Positions 20,262 through 30,420 of a stretch of DNA of 64,000 nucleotides are shown here, piece after piece. The translations under genes and the position numbers were made by a program. Source of the DNA: Ichthyophis bannanicus (taxonomy: Eukaryota > Chordata > Amphibia > Gymnophiona > Ichthyophiidae); contig CM066033.1 in NCBI GenBank assembly GCA_033557465.1, positions 1,352,631,834 to 1,352,695,833 on the forward strand, given 5' to 3'. The notes below the pieces were generated by a model that was given only the letters and a program-made list of their open reading frames with translations, did no database searches and was not told where the DNA came from. Within the stretch, counting starts at the first letter, position 1. Each line of letters opens with the position of its first letter.

Positions 20262-20458
20262 TCGACATCTGAGGAACAAATCCTTTGATAATACAGAAAT
20301 TGTGAATATGGTAGACTATTTCATAAATGCGCAGGACGGAAACTGCCATACTGTAATAACGTGTTCCTGTCAGTAGGTTTGGAGTACAGAGTAGTATGAA
20401 AAATGCTACCTTCTTTCTTCACTTGAACATCCAAAAAATGAATGTTTACTATATCACA
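20262..20458 (-). pseudogene. PLE RT C-terminal fragment
   Basis: The minus strand reads VNIHFLDVQVKKEGSIFHTTLYSKPTDRNTLLQY followed by PAHL, the strongly conserved end of Penelope RT (NFLDxxV...TxLYxKPTDRNTxLxY). Further down it continues toward SQFLYYQRICS. A stop follows PAHL. It lies in the opposite orientation to the GIY-YIG frame at 19360, showing rearrangement within the element. Confidence 0.8.
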
Positions 20459-21045
20459 TTTATTTATTTATTTTGAACGTTTTTTTTTATTCCGCCCCTT
20501 CCAGAGATCAAGAGCGGTTTACAAATAACAATTACATTGAACTGGTAGATTGAACTTACAATTAAAAATAGCATTTTAATAAATTATTTACAGAAAACAT
20601 ATTACAATCGACTTATTTACAAGTGAGTTTATGATCTTCAGCATTGGTTAAAGCAGTTGGGTTGGAGTACCTATAGAACTAAAGTTGGAGGGAACGGTAT
20701 ATTTTCTAAGGAGCTTATTGTTATGTTGGGTATATTTTGTTTCCATTAGATAAATCACCAAAGTGTTCTTGGACAGATATGTTTTAATTTCCTTTCTGAA
20801 GTCTTTAAGATCATAATAGCTCTAAGTTTATTTGGTAAGGAATTCCAGAGTATAGGTGAGCAGTAGGTGAATGCTCTGTTACTTGTGGAACGGTTTGTGT
20901 TCCAGTAGTTACTGGGGACTACCTCTTCTAGTCCTCTCGTGATAAGGGATGCTGATGAAAGAGGTTAAGTATGATGGAGCTATTTCCCTAAGCAGTTTGA
21001 ATGTGTTCATGAGTATTTTATATTTAATCCGACTCAATATTGGTG

Positions 21046-21510
21046 GTTGCTGTCAGTGCCGTCGAGTGCTGGCCTTCCTCTTTTACGTTGACCTTTTATC
21101 TTGTCGAGCATGATGTCTTTCTCTAATGATGTCTCTCTTTGCATGATGTGTCCAAGGCATGAAAGTCTAAGGGGCTTGTTTACAAAGCCGCGGTAGTGGT
21201 TCGCGATCGCGATCGCAGCCGCGGCCCCATTGAAATCAATGGGGCCGCGGCTCCGATTACGATCGCAAACCGCTACCGCGGCTTTGTAAACAAGCCCCTA
21301 AGTCTTGTCATCTGAGCTTCTAAAGAAAGCTTAGGTTTGATCTCCTCTAATACTGACTGGTTTGTTCTTCGGTCAGTGCATAGTATATGCAGTATTCGTC
21401 GCCAGCACCATAATTCAAAGGCATCAATTTCCTTCCTGACTATCTTTTTCATTGTCCAGCTTTCACATCCATATGATGTTGAAAATACCATGGCTTGAAC
21501 AAGTCAAATC
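21046..21510 (-). mobile_element. RTE/BovB-type LINE 3' fragment
   Basis: The minus strand reads YGCESWTMKKIVRKEIDAFE, then WCWRRILHILCTDRRTNQSV, the end of an RTE/BovB-clade ORF. It is followed by the 3' region CGTCAACGTAAAAGAGGAAGG. A homologous but longer copy lies at 54660-56100. It sits inside an L2 LINE and is itself interrupted by the palindromic element at 21171-21298. The RT catalytic region is absent. Confidence 0.8.
21171..21298. mobile_element. Harbinger-like palindromic MITE
   Basis: The 128-bp element is an almost perfect palindrome: GGGGCTTGTTTACAAAGCCG at the left and its complement at the right, centred on CCCCATTGAAATCAATGGGG. It is flanked by TAA at 21168-21170 and 21299-21301. 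A 3-bp TWA duplication and GGGGCTTGTTTAC-type ends fit PIF/Harbinger non-autonomous elements. It is unusually CpG-rich for the region (GCGATCGCGATCGC). No coding capacity. Confidence 0.8.
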
Positions 21511-21854
21511 TTAATCAATGTAAATTGTAGAGTATTGGTGTTATATGTTCTGAACTTTTAACCTTGTAGATGATACGGGCAGGAACATTTTGAGCCAGTT
21601 GCAGGTGATTGATGGTCTGCTTTGGTAGCCGTTGTAAGATAGCATTTGAAAAATCAAAGTGCGGAATGATCATGGCTTGGAGGATGGAGCAGAAGTCATG
21701 GCTATCCAGGAATAATCTAATCTCTGAAGCATTCATAGCTTACAGAAGATAGATTTAATTATTAGCTTTATATGGGAGGTCATGGAAAGTGACTGATCCA
21801 AAGTAAACCCCAAGAAGTTTTACTTCAGTTTTTACCTGTAGCTCTACATTGCAA

Positions 21855-22075
21855 GGAGTGGAGGAGTAGCCTAGTGGTTAGAACACTGGCTTGGTAACCA
21901 AGCAACCAGGGTTTGATTCCCGCTAGCACTCCTTGTGGCCTTGGGCAAGTCACTTAACCCTCCATTGCCTCGGAAGAAAGGCCTGGCAATCTACTTCCGG
22001 TGACACTGCCAAGAAAACACAGGAGCTTCTGGGTCGCCAGGAGTCAGGACTGACTCAAAGGAAAACATTGCATTG
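21855..22075 (+). mobile_element. tRNA-derived SINE with BovB-like tail
   Basis: The SINE starts GTGGAGGAGTAGCCTAGTGG (A box) and has the B-box GGTTTGATTCC. It continues with GGCCTTGGGCAAGTCACTTAA and ends in the tail GGAGTCAGGACTGACTCAAAG, which resembles RTE/BovB 3' sequence. An 11-bp perfect target duplication, CTACATTGCAA, flanks it (21844-21854 and 22076-22086). The tail suggests mobilisation by an RTE/BovB LINE such as those at 21046 and 54660. It inserted into an L2 LINE. Confidence 0.85.
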
Positions 22076-22255
22076 CTACATTGCAAAGTTGAAGCTTTTG
22101 GGGTGGGGGGGAGGGGAGAGGGGGAGGCTAAGGTTTAGGTTCCTAGTGACAAATAGGACCTCAGTTTTGTCATAATTTATTGTTAAGTTGTACAGTTTTA
22201 GCCACTTCGTTGCTTCACTGATACCTGTTGATAGCAGATGATTATTTGGATTCAT

Positions 22256-24085
22256 AATGTTTATCGATACACAAGATATGCCATACTGGGTCAGACCAAC
22301 ATCCATCAGGCCCAGTATCCTGTTTCCAACAATGGCCAATCTAGGTCATAAGTATCTAGCAGTTAACCCAAAAGACACAGGTTCGTCATTTCTTGTATTG
22401 GGTCAAGCAGTGATGTCCTGGGTCCCTTTTAATAATAGTTTATAGGACCTTTCCTCCAGGAACTCGTCCAAACCTTTCTTAAACCCAGCTACACTATCCT
22501 CCGGTACAAATTCCAGAGTTTGATTACACGTTGAGTGAAAAAATATTTTCTCTTATTCGTCTTAAATAGGTTACTCTGTAGCTTCATTGCATTTCCCTTA
22601 GTCTTTCTATATTCTGATGATGTAAACAATCAATCTACGTTTACCCGTTCCACTCCATTCATTAATTTATGGACCTCTATCATATCTCCCCTCAGCCGTC
22701 TCTTTTCCAGGTTGAAGAGCCCTAATCTTTTTAGCCTCTCTTCATAGGAGTACCCTTCCATCCCCTTTACCATTTTGGTGGCTCTTCTCTGTATCTTTTC
22801 TAATAACGCTTTATCCTTTTTAAGATACGGTGACCAGAATTTCACACAATATTCAAGGTGCAGTCGCACCATGGAACGATACAGAGGCATTATAATATCC
22901 TTTGTTTTATTTTCCATTCCTTTCCTTATGATACATAGCATTCTATTTGCTTTCTTGGCCGCCGCTGCACACTGGGTGGAGGGTTTCAACATGTTATCCA
23001 CGACGACGCCTAAATCTTTTTCCTGGGTGGTGGTTCCTAATGTGTAACCTTGCATTGTGTAACCATGTTTGGGTTGTTCTTTCCTAGGTGCATAACTTTG
23101 CACTTGTCCACATTAAATTTCATCTACCATTTGAACATCCAGTCTTCCAATTTATCAAGGTCCTCTTGCAATTTTTCACAATCCTCTTGGGTTATAACAA
23201 CTTTTAATAGGTTTGTGTCATCTGCAAATTTGATAACATCACTCGTTATTCCCTTTCCAGGTCATTTATGAATATGTCAAAAAGCAGCGGATCCAGCACA
23301 GATCCCTGCGGTACTCCACTATTCACCTTTTTCAAGTGGGAAAATTGGCCATTTATCCCTATCCTCTGCTTTCTATCTTTTAACCAGTTCCTGATCCACA
23401 ATAGTACACTGCTTCCTATCCCCTGACTTTTTAGTTTTGCCAAAGGTCTCTGATGAGGGACCTTGTCAAAGGCTTTCTGAAAGTCCAGATACAGTATATC
23501 AACTGACTCACCTTTGTCTACCAGTTTATTCACACCTTCAAAAAAAACCAGAATAGATTAGTAAGACAAGATCTTCCTTGTCTAAAGCCATGATGGCTGT
23601 CTCCCATTAAGCCATGACTATCTGCATGCTGAGTAATTTTGTTCTATATGATGTTTTCTACCGTTTTTCCCGGTATTGACGTTAGGCTCACCTGTCTGTA
23701 GTTTCCCAGATCACCCTTGGAACCCTTTTTAAAAATTGGCGTTACATTGGCGATCCTCCAGTCTTCAGGTATTACAGATGATTTTAATGATAGTTCACAG
23801 ATTACTAATAGCAAGTCTGCAGTCTCATATTTCAGTTCTTTCAACACTCTTGGATGTATACCATCTGGTCCAGGTGATTTGCTACTCTTCAGTTTATGAA
23901 ATAGTTGTAATACATATTCCCGGTGTATCAATATTTCTTTAAATTCTTCCACAGTATCACCTTTAAATACCACTTCAGTCATGGGTAACATCCCTACATC
24001 TTCCTCAGTAAAGACCGAAGCAAAGAATTCATTCAGTCTCTCCGCTATAGCCTTGTCCCCTCTTACTGCCCCTTTTACCCCTTAT
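22256..24085 (-). pseudogene. CR1-A copy 2: ORF2 RT and 3' untranslated region
   Basis: On the minus strand, 23991-23644 encodes the RT fingers (LKSSKSPGPDGIHPRVLKELKY, IPEDWRIANVTPIFKKGS). 23533-23246 encodes the palm (YLDFQKAFDKVPHQR, SGVPQGSVLDPLLFDIF). A FADDTN box follows near 23230. 23103-22630 encodes the C-terminal part (KDLGVVVDNMLKPSTQ, RLHLEYCVKFWSPYL). The 3' untranslated region at about 22330-22256 has ACTGGGCCTGATGGATG and GACCCAGTATGGC, a CR1 hallmark. The 5' side is truncated at 24085, beside a PLE. Frameshifts separate the blocks. Confidence 0.85.
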
Positions 24086-25284
24086 GTATAATGCTCCAAC
24101 ATCAAGTGTAAACAAGCCATTGGACATTCTCCAGTTCTTCTACCTGTTGTAAATTGAACAAAAAATGTGTAGTGTCTTTTATATAGGATGCAATCTTAGG
24201 AACGTCATACTTTAGGAATTTGTCAAGATAATGGCCTACAAATTCCAATACCGAATCAGTCTGCCTGAAGGGTTAATTAAAGTTTTGTGTATTTTTGTCA
24301 ATAAATAAAAAGCTATAACTTTACGAAATTTAGGATTCAAAGAGAACAATTCTTGCTTAGTCAAAAAAAAACAGATTCATGAGCTTCCATTGTTAGTAAG
24401 CTAATTTCACGTTGTAAATCCACAGTCTGGACTTTCTCAAGTTTGTGATAAGATGTAACATTAGATAATTGTCATAATGCATCTTCTTCATATGCTGTGG
24501 TGTCCATAACTATGGCTCTACTTTTATCGGTCTTTTTGATCCATTGATTCTGCTGTAGATCTTTCAGAGATGATTTTTCTACCTTAGAAAGATTATATTT
24601 GTCTTCCTAGGTATAGATTCTCCAAATTAGTAACATCTTACCTACTTTGATCTTTAAAAGTTTGCAAGGCGTGATCCAATAGTCCAGGGGATGTTCAAGA
24701 AGATTTTAATCGAACAACTGAAGTATCAATAGTTGCTTCCTTATCTCCAAAGAAAACCTTAAGTTTAATGTCCTAATTAAGTTTTTCAATATTAACTTTA
24801 CTTTGAAAAGTGTTATAAGAAGGACCAGGGACATATGATAAACCTCTTGACAGCAAAGAGCATTCTGCTTCTGATAAAACAGTAGATGACAAATTAACAA
24901 TTATGGATGTCATTGATATAGCTGAGGCTGCTGATGCTGATACCATTGACGTTGCTGACATGTGAATGGGTCTTTCCGGCCTCCTTGCGGGAAACCTCAA
25001 GCATCCCAGTTTTTCTTTGGCTCGATCTCGCTTGCCTAAAAAATCCCTATGATCTTCATCACTAGATAATGGACTCTGAGTACAAGTCAAAACCTACTTG
25101 TCAACACAGATGTTCACTATTACTTTGACGATTATTAAATCTTGGCCAGTTATAAATCTTCTTTCATTTATTTTTCATCCCAAAGTATTTTCTTTTTACT
25201 TTTCTGGCCCTTAATTCCAATCTATATCTATCCAATTGTTTTTGAATATCCACCAGTTTTTCTGATGAACCTTCACTTGTTTTC
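24086..25284 (-). pseudogene. Penelope-like element, N-terminal and RT region
   Basis: The minus strand shows a lysine/arginine-rich N-terminus (KLVDIQKQLDRYRLELRARKVKRK, about 25270-25190). A later NLSSTVLSEAECSLLSRGLSYVPGPSYN (about 24900-24820) is the typical PLE pre-RT motif. Then come KKTDKSRAIVMDTTAYEE (about 24520), equivalent to the PSDKGGAVVxxD motif, and LEFVGHYLDKFLKYDVPKIASYIKDTTHFL (about 24230-24160). Motif A and everything after are missing where CR1-A begins at 24085. Several stops are present. The RT of PLEs is related to telomerase. Confidence 0.75.
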
Positions 25285-25425
25285 AAATCTTCCCAGGAAA
25301 AGGAAGAGCCAGAGCTCAAGCCACCCCATAATTGCTGAATTGGTAATCACAAGGAAACGAAAGGTAGTGGTGGTTGGTGACTCTCTTCTGAGGGCTACTG
25401 AGGCATCCATCTGCCACCTGCTACT
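25285..25425 (+). pseudogene. CR1-B ORF1 esterase fragment
   Basis: The plus strand reads HPIIAELVITRKRKVVVVGDSLLRATEASICHL. It corresponds to KHPNVAEFMTNRKQKIVVVGDSLLRGT at 7960-7880 on the other strand, so both come from the same CR1-B ORF1. Only the GDS block of the esterase remains. It is bounded by a PLE on the left and an L2 LINE on the right. Confidence 0.7.
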
Positions 25426-25870
25426 TCTACTAATCATTTATATAGCACAACAAGGCATATGCAGCACTGTGCAAATACATGTAAAAGACAGTCTCTGCTT
25501 GTCGGAGCTTACAATCTAGTCAAGACAGACAATAATACAACTGCTGAGGAAAAGATACAACTAGGGAAAAGTAAGGAGACACATAGGTGACTAAACGAAT
25601 CAGGATCCAAAAGCAGCTTCAAAGAGGTGAGCTTTTAGCATGGATTTGAAAAGGGCCAGAGATGAAGCAAGACATACAGATTTAGGTAGTTTGTTCCAGG
25701 CGTAAGGAGTTTCAAGGTGAAATGATCAAAGTCTGGAGATGACACTGTAAGAAAAGGGTACAGAGAGAAGCAATCCACCAGAAGAGTGGAGTTCACAAGG
25801 ATGCGTGTAGGGAGAGATGAGAGAGGAAAGGTAGTGAGAAGCAGCAGAATGAGTGTATGTATCGAATATA

Positions 25871-25905
25871 CAGTGGTGTGCAAAAGTCTGGAATCCCTTG
25901 TAAAT
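25871..25905. repeat. Tc1 terminal inverted repeat (partner 27930-27964)
   Basis: TACAGTGGTGTGCAAAAGTC with TGGAATCCCTTGTAAA at the left matches TACAGTGGGGTGTGCAAAAG with TCTGGAATCACTTGT read from the right end, with two or three differences. Confidence 0.9.
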
Positions 25906-26359
25906 TTGACATTTTTTCAACTTCGTGACCTTATATCTTAATTTTTTTTTACTCCCATTGGCTTTTTCTGTGTATCTCATGATAAGTGATAGATTTGGCT
26001 ATTAGGGCCAACTTTTTGTATTGGTTTGGCCCTGATTTTCTGAGTTTGTTCCCCATATTTGCCCTGTTGATAGATTTTCTGTGAAAATCACGTAATGTAC
26101 ATTGTTGGCCAACGATATATTATTGTAAGTATGATTTAAAATATTATGGACGCATGCCAGGTTTCCTTCAAATTTAATGTATGTGGCCTTGAAAAAGGCC
26201 TTTTTATGTATCAGTGATGGCTCAGTATTTGATGGGCCACCCTTTGTTCTTGATCACCTGATTGTACCTTGTCGGCATTCAATGAACCAGTCTGACAAGG
26301 TGATCGTTGGTGACAACGCAGTTCCAAGCTGCAATGAGTGACTCAATCAGCTCACGCTT

Positions 26360-27565
26360 TTATGTCGGATGCCTCTTGGATATTTCCAAGGCCACTTTGT
26401 GCCACAGGTTCTCGATTGGATTCAGATCTGGAGACTGGGCAGGCCAGTCCATTGACTTGATGTTCCGCTGCTTCCAGCTGATCACTTGTCTGGAGCAATG
26501 GCAGGGTGCATTGTCATCTTGGAACAGGAACTGGCCAGGAAACAGCTGGTGTGCTGATGGCACCATGCACTTTTGCAGTATGGTGATGTACTTGGCCCCG
26601 TTGACCATTCCATCGACGATGTAAAGACATCCAACGCCACTGGCAGCCATGCAGCCCCCATACCATGACCTTCAAAGGATGCTTCACAGTGAGGTTGAGA
26701 CACTCAGGCTTGAATTCCTCTCCAGGAAATCTCCTCACATAGGTGTAGGCTTGGTTACCAAACAGGCAGAAGGTGCTTTCATCGCTGAATAGCACCTTTT
26801 CCCACATTTGTTGACCAGGTTGAGTGCTTTCTCGCCCAGACGATCCGGTTGCGCCTTTGTATGTCAGTCATCAGTGGCTTATTCTGTGCTTTGCAGCCCC
26901 GGAGACCAAACTGCAGGCACCGGTGACGAACTGTTAATGAGCTGGCACTGACCTCACTCTGACTACTCTCAAAGTAGCTGAGGAGAGGTCAACTTGCATT
27001 TAGTCAGTGAAATGCGTCGTAGTCACTGTTCCCTCTAAGCTGTGCGCGTGTGCGCGCGCACACACCTGCCCGAGTGAGCGCACATACTTTACAACAGAGC
27101 GCACAAAAATTATGGTTCTGATTCTCATAGAAAACACAGACATTCTTAAAATTGAAAAGTTGTTGTGTATTTATGGTTTTCACAAGTTCCACAATATTTT
27201 CTAGTGCAATCAATGTGGTGTACATACTGTATTCTGACGTTTAGTCAAATTTTAAAGTATATAACTCCGAGTGTCGTTATGTGGCGCCCAAAAATTTAAC
27301 CTTTCTTCAAAAGCTGCACAGCTGATATTTTATGTGCACACAGCCTACAGAAAATTAGAGGGAACATTGGTCGTAGTGCACGGTGCTGGCGTGATGTTGA
27401 TGCATGTGGACGACCTGAACGAGGCTTGTCCACCACTGAACCCATTTCTTTCTTCTTCTGTACAATCTTAACAGCGCTCTGACTGCAGCCAACTTTCCTG
27501 GCTATCTGCTGGCTTGAAAATCCTTCCTCGCTCATAAAGGACACACGAACACGCTCCTCCAACAT
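26360..27565 (-). pseudogene. Tc1-type transposase, frameshifted and split
   Basis: The N-terminal helix-turn-helix is at 27565-27378 (RVSFMSEEGFSSQQIARKVGCSQSAVKIV, then a GRPHA-like hook region). The hAT-like MITE at 27024-27369 then interrupts the gene. The middle (about 27023-26808) reads LTDIQRRNRIVWARKH. The catalytic domain follows: VLFSDESTF (first Asp, about 26795), then FQDDNAPCH (second Asp) and SPDLNPIENLW (Glu, about 26410) in another frame. Spacing between the second acidic residue and the Glu fits a DD34E enzyme. All three catalytic residues survive, but the insertion and at least one frameshift abolish function. Confidence 0.85.
27024..27369 (+). mobile_element. hAT-like MITE, copy 2, inside Tc1 transposase
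   Basis: This 346-bp element begins CACTGTTCCCTCTAAGCTGTG and ends TTAGAGGGAACATTG. The perfect 8-bp duplication GTCGTAGT flanks it at 27016-27023 and 27370-27377. It is the same element as 814-1161 in opposite orientation. It must be younger than the Tc1 it cuts. The left end has the alternating tract GTGTGCGCGCGCACACAC. Confidence 0.85.
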
Positions 27566-28619
27566 CAGGTCCGAGCCATCTTAATGGTCGATCCAGAAAG
27601 CATATGAAATTCAAAGATTCCGCATGTTTTTATAGTTGCACTGCTGGCTAGATATCTGCATTGTGATTGGTTAGTGAAACTAGCCTCCTGATTGGTCAGA
27701 AATAACGTGTGCATATTGGATACTCTCGATCCAGTTTTGATGCAGGATCCACAAAAATTGCAGTAGCTATCTCCCAGTGTCTGTAAAGTATTTAAATTGG
27801 AAGCAAGGCATGCAAAAAAGTCAACTCTAATAGCCAAATGTATCCCTTTTAACGTGGTAGAAAGATGAATATGCTGGGCTAACGCAAATTAAGAAAAAAA
27901 AAAGTTAGAAAGTATGAAAAACGCAAAACTCACAAGTGATTCCAGACTTTTGCACACCCCACTGTAGGTCAGAACGAGAAGTTCGAATTGAATACTTAAA
28001 TGGATGGGGAGCCAGTGAAGTGACTTTAGAAGAGGGTTATATGAGCATATAGGGGCTGGTGGAAGATTAGCTGCCCAGCTGAGTTTTGAATAGGTTGAAG
28101 GGGAGAGAGATGATTCAGAGAGAGACCAGCAAGAACGAGTTTGCAATAGTCTAGAAGGGAGGTGGCTAAAGAGTGGATAAGCTTCTTAGTATTTTCAGAA
28201 AAGAAGGGGCAAATTTTGTTGATGTTATCAAGAAAGAAATGACATGCTTGTGAGTAGGAGCAGTAGAGCACAACTGGTGGTTGAATGAGGAGGTTAGGGA
28301 AAGGAGCTTTAAGGCAGAAGGGTTATCAATGTGAATGTTAAAATTCCCAAGAATAAGACAGGCAAAAGATGCTTCCAGAAAGGAGGCGAGCCAGGAGTCA
28401 GTTGGTAAGAAAGGTAGAGGTGGTCTTGTTGCAGGGTTGATAAATAACAGCTGCCCTAAGTGCTTGTTGAGAAAATAGGCAAATGTCATGGACTTCAAAG
28501 AAAGGAGAGGAATTAGATGGGGGCAGGAGGGGCTGAAATTGGCAGGACTGAGTAGGAACCCAACACTGCCACCATAGCCAGTGGGCTGAGGTGTATGGGA
28601 AATTTGGATGAAGGTGAAA

Positions 28620-28830
28620 GGGGATATTTCTTTTCGGAAAGAGTGGTATATGCGTGAAGTAGTCTCCCATTGGAGGTAGAGAGACGAGGATACTATCTGA
28701 TTTTAAGAAAACATAGGACAAACACAGAAGATTTCTTAAGGAAAAAAGGGACTATTGTAGTTGATATGGAAGGGCAGACTAGATAGGCCATATGGACTTT
28801 TTCTGCTGTCAGGTTTCTGTCATTTACTAT
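28620..28830 (+). pseudogene. CR1 ORF2 end and 3' untranslated region
   Basis: GGAAAGAGTGGTATATGCG and the following bases match the SERVVxAW...-like ORF2 end of CR1. GGGCAGACTAGATAGGCCATA with TTCTGCTGTCA...CATTTACTATG is the CR1 3' untranslated signature. It is a short 5'-truncated insertion. Confidence 0.6.
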
Positions 28831-29700
28831 GCAACTGTTTTCTTTTCAAAGTGAGTTTTCACAGTATGCCATTGAGAAAGGGACCTACAAAATTAGCACC
28901 TTTTATTTTTCTCTGGGTGTAAAGGATGGTAGTGGTGGTTGTGGAGGGATATACATGTAGATTTGAAATTGCATTTCTGTGGGTTTCCTTAACTTCCCCC
29001 AATCTAAATATGCCGCTGGGAATGCTCATTTTTAATGCTGCTAAAAAATGTGTGGTTTGAATTCTACTTGCAGTTTTTTAGTAGTTCTGAGGTGAAAAGT
29101 TTTAAGATGGGTCCATTTAGCCTGTGAGTGGCTTAGAAATTGACTCTGTACATCCTGTTTTATTCTCCAAGCCATGCATCCAACAACCAAACAAAAATAA
29201 AGCAAACAGAAAAAGCCAGAAGATATATTTTGTGTGTCCTCGTGAGGATTCCTGTAAGAGACTACCTTAATTTTTGGTGCATTTTATGTATTGAGAGCCG
29301 TTAAATTAAGAGCTTGCAGTAGAGCAACAATGTCTGTTTACTCTTCAGCATTCTGTGAAGCCACTTCATAATAACTATCGGACTGATATTCAAATGCCCT
29401 TTGGCATTTGCAGACAGGTGGTCATCACAGAATCTGTCATTTGTATATTTTTGATATTGTACAGATAATGTAGGGCTTTTTAAATTGCTAAATGTCCAGA
29501 TGCTATTTGTATGATTGTGGGCCAAGTCAAGGGCAGGGCTTAGTGATGTTTAGTGAAAATATTCAGCTCCTAAACAGGTACCATCAACATGGTCATCACA
29601 CTACACCTATATTTGGTGCCTCTACCTATAAGGATAGCAGTGCTGCTTATATGTATTAAGTTAATGAGCACTAGTGCTGGTACTTAGCTTAGTATGGTTA
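28831..29700. other. Unassigned interval
   Basis: No coding frame longer than about 75 codons and no terminal repeats are visible. The composition is A/T-rich. I see nothing that identifies an element. Confidence 0.5.
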
Positions 29701-29856
29701 CAATGCTAGCTGAAAATTTATGATTAGAGCACTGACTTGGGAACCAAGAGACCAGGGTTTGATTCCCACTAGCATTCTTTGTGGCCTTGGGCAAGTCACT
29801 TAATCCTCCATTGCCTCAGAAAAATCCAAGTTATCTACCTTACAAAATTTAAGTTA

Positions 29857-30420
29857 CCGTGTTTCCCCGAAAATAAGACCTACCCCGAAAATAAGCCCTA
29901 GCAAGTTTTTCAGTGATTTCTGTAATATAAGCCCTACCCTGAAACTAAGACCTAGTGCAGATCATCGACGGACGGACAGATTCGGTACCTGGGGGGGGGG
30001 GGTGTCCCCACCAGGGAGGAGCTTTCCTCCTGCTCCACTCCCCGACGCGATCAGCTCTGCCGGTACTGTGCTGCGCTGCGGGCCTCTTCATTCCAAGGGG
30101 CTGTATTTCCTTTTTTGCTGCTGATTGGCTTTGGTGGGAGGACCGGGGAGGAGCTTTCCCCCTGCTCCACTCCCCGACGCCGATCAGCTGCCGGTGCTGT
30201 CTCTGCGCTGCGGGCCTCTTCCTTCTCTCCAAGGGGCTGTCGCTGCCCGCATCCACTGCTTCCCTGTGTGCTCTGTGGTAACACTTCACTGATTGGCTGA
30301 CTGTCAGGAGATGGCAGCCAATCAAGCAAGTGCTACTGGTATCAGTAAAAAAATAAGCCCTACCCCTAAAATAAGCCCTAGTGCTATTTTTGGAGCAAAA
30401 ATAAATATAAGACCCGGTCT
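29857..30420. mobile_element. Non-autonomous DNA element with AAAATAAGCCCTA subterminal repeats
   Basis: The segment begins CCGTGTTTCCCCGAAAATAAG and ends AAATATAAGACCCGGTCT. Near both ends are several copies of (A)AATAAGMCCTA(CCC), four on the left and two on the right. The GC-rich centre contains a tandem duplication. It has no coding capacity and sits inside a SINE. The ends are partly inverted relatives but I cannot see a clean target duplication. A non-autonomous DNA transposon is likely; superfamily unknown. Confidence 0.55.
30015..30247 (+). repeat. Tandem duplication of about 100-130 bp
   Basis: GGAGGAGCTTTCCTCCTGCT through CCAAGGGGCTGT occurs at about 30015-30112 and again, slightly diverged, at about 30147-30240. 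Shared parts include CTCCACTCCCCGACG and CTGCGCTGCGGGCCTCTTC. Confidence 0.8.

Larger units (their letters stand above)
18811..20458. mobile_element. Penelope-like element pieces in inverted arrangement
   Basis: A minus-strand RT C-terminus (20458-20262), a plus-strand GIY-YIG endonuclease (19360-19720) and a pair of about 188-bp inverted repeats (19030-19217 and 20064-20252) form one PLE-derived block. PLEs typically show pseudo-LTRs and inverted partial copies, which fits. 18811-19029 has no motif I can name. None of the coding parts is complete. Confidence 0.7.
20461..22255 (-). mobile_element. L2-type LINE (RT middle to 3' tail), broken by insertions
   Basis: On the minus strand, 22255-22087 encodes ISEATKWLKLYNLTINYDKTEVLFVTRN, the RT thumb. 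After the SINE at 21855-22075 the gene resumes, and 21736-21515 reads DFCSILQAMIIPHFDFSNAILQRLPKQT...LQLAQN. A BovB-like fragment follows (21510-21046). The C-terminus (LWNSLPNKLRA region, about 20860-20770) and a 3' tail with AAATAAATAAATA at 20460-20475 complete it. The YADD region and everything upstream are missing. Removing the two inserts gives a collinear L2 3' half. Confidence 0.7.
25871..27964 (-). mobile_element. Tc1/mariner-type transposon
   Basis: The element is bounded by inverted repeats CAGTGGTGTGCAAAAGTCTG (from 25871) and the complement of CCAGACTTTTGCACACCCCACTG (to 27964). It is flanked by TA dinucleotides at 25869-25870 and 27965-27966, as expected for Tc1. Inside is a broken transposase on the minus strand and a nested hAT-like MITE (27024-27369). 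Total length without the MITE is about 1.75 kb, near normal for Tc1 elements. It lies inside an L2 LINE. Confidence 0.9.
25426..28590 (-). pseudogene. L2-type LINE, endonuclease joined to RT end, split by Tc1
   Basis: The minus strand starts with an endonuclease (GGSVGFLLSPANFSP about 28550, then CLILGNFNIHIDNPSALKLL about 28340, with GNFN for GDFN). It jumps near 28270 straight into the RT C-terminus (HFFLDNINKICPFF, SLATSLLDYCKLVLAGL, then SLHWLPIHLSIQFELLVLTY). The rest lies beyond the Tc1 insertion: 25868 downward encodes SHYLSSLISPYTHPCELHSSG and the 3' end. The RT fingers and palm are deleted. The last 150 bases, near 25426-25560, are a conserved L2-type 3' region. Confidence 0.7.

Noticed and set aside
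21860..21940. Possible tRNA gene from A and B boxes
   Set aside because: No cloverleaf can be closed, and the unit continues into a SINE body and tail with a target duplication.
25871..27964. Functional Tc1 transposon
   Set aside because: Catalytic residues remain, but the transposase is frameshifted and split by a MITE.
29955..30281. 108-codon frame in GC-rich DNA
   Set aside because: It lies on an imperfect tandem duplication inside a non-autonomous element; frames on both strands are equally open.
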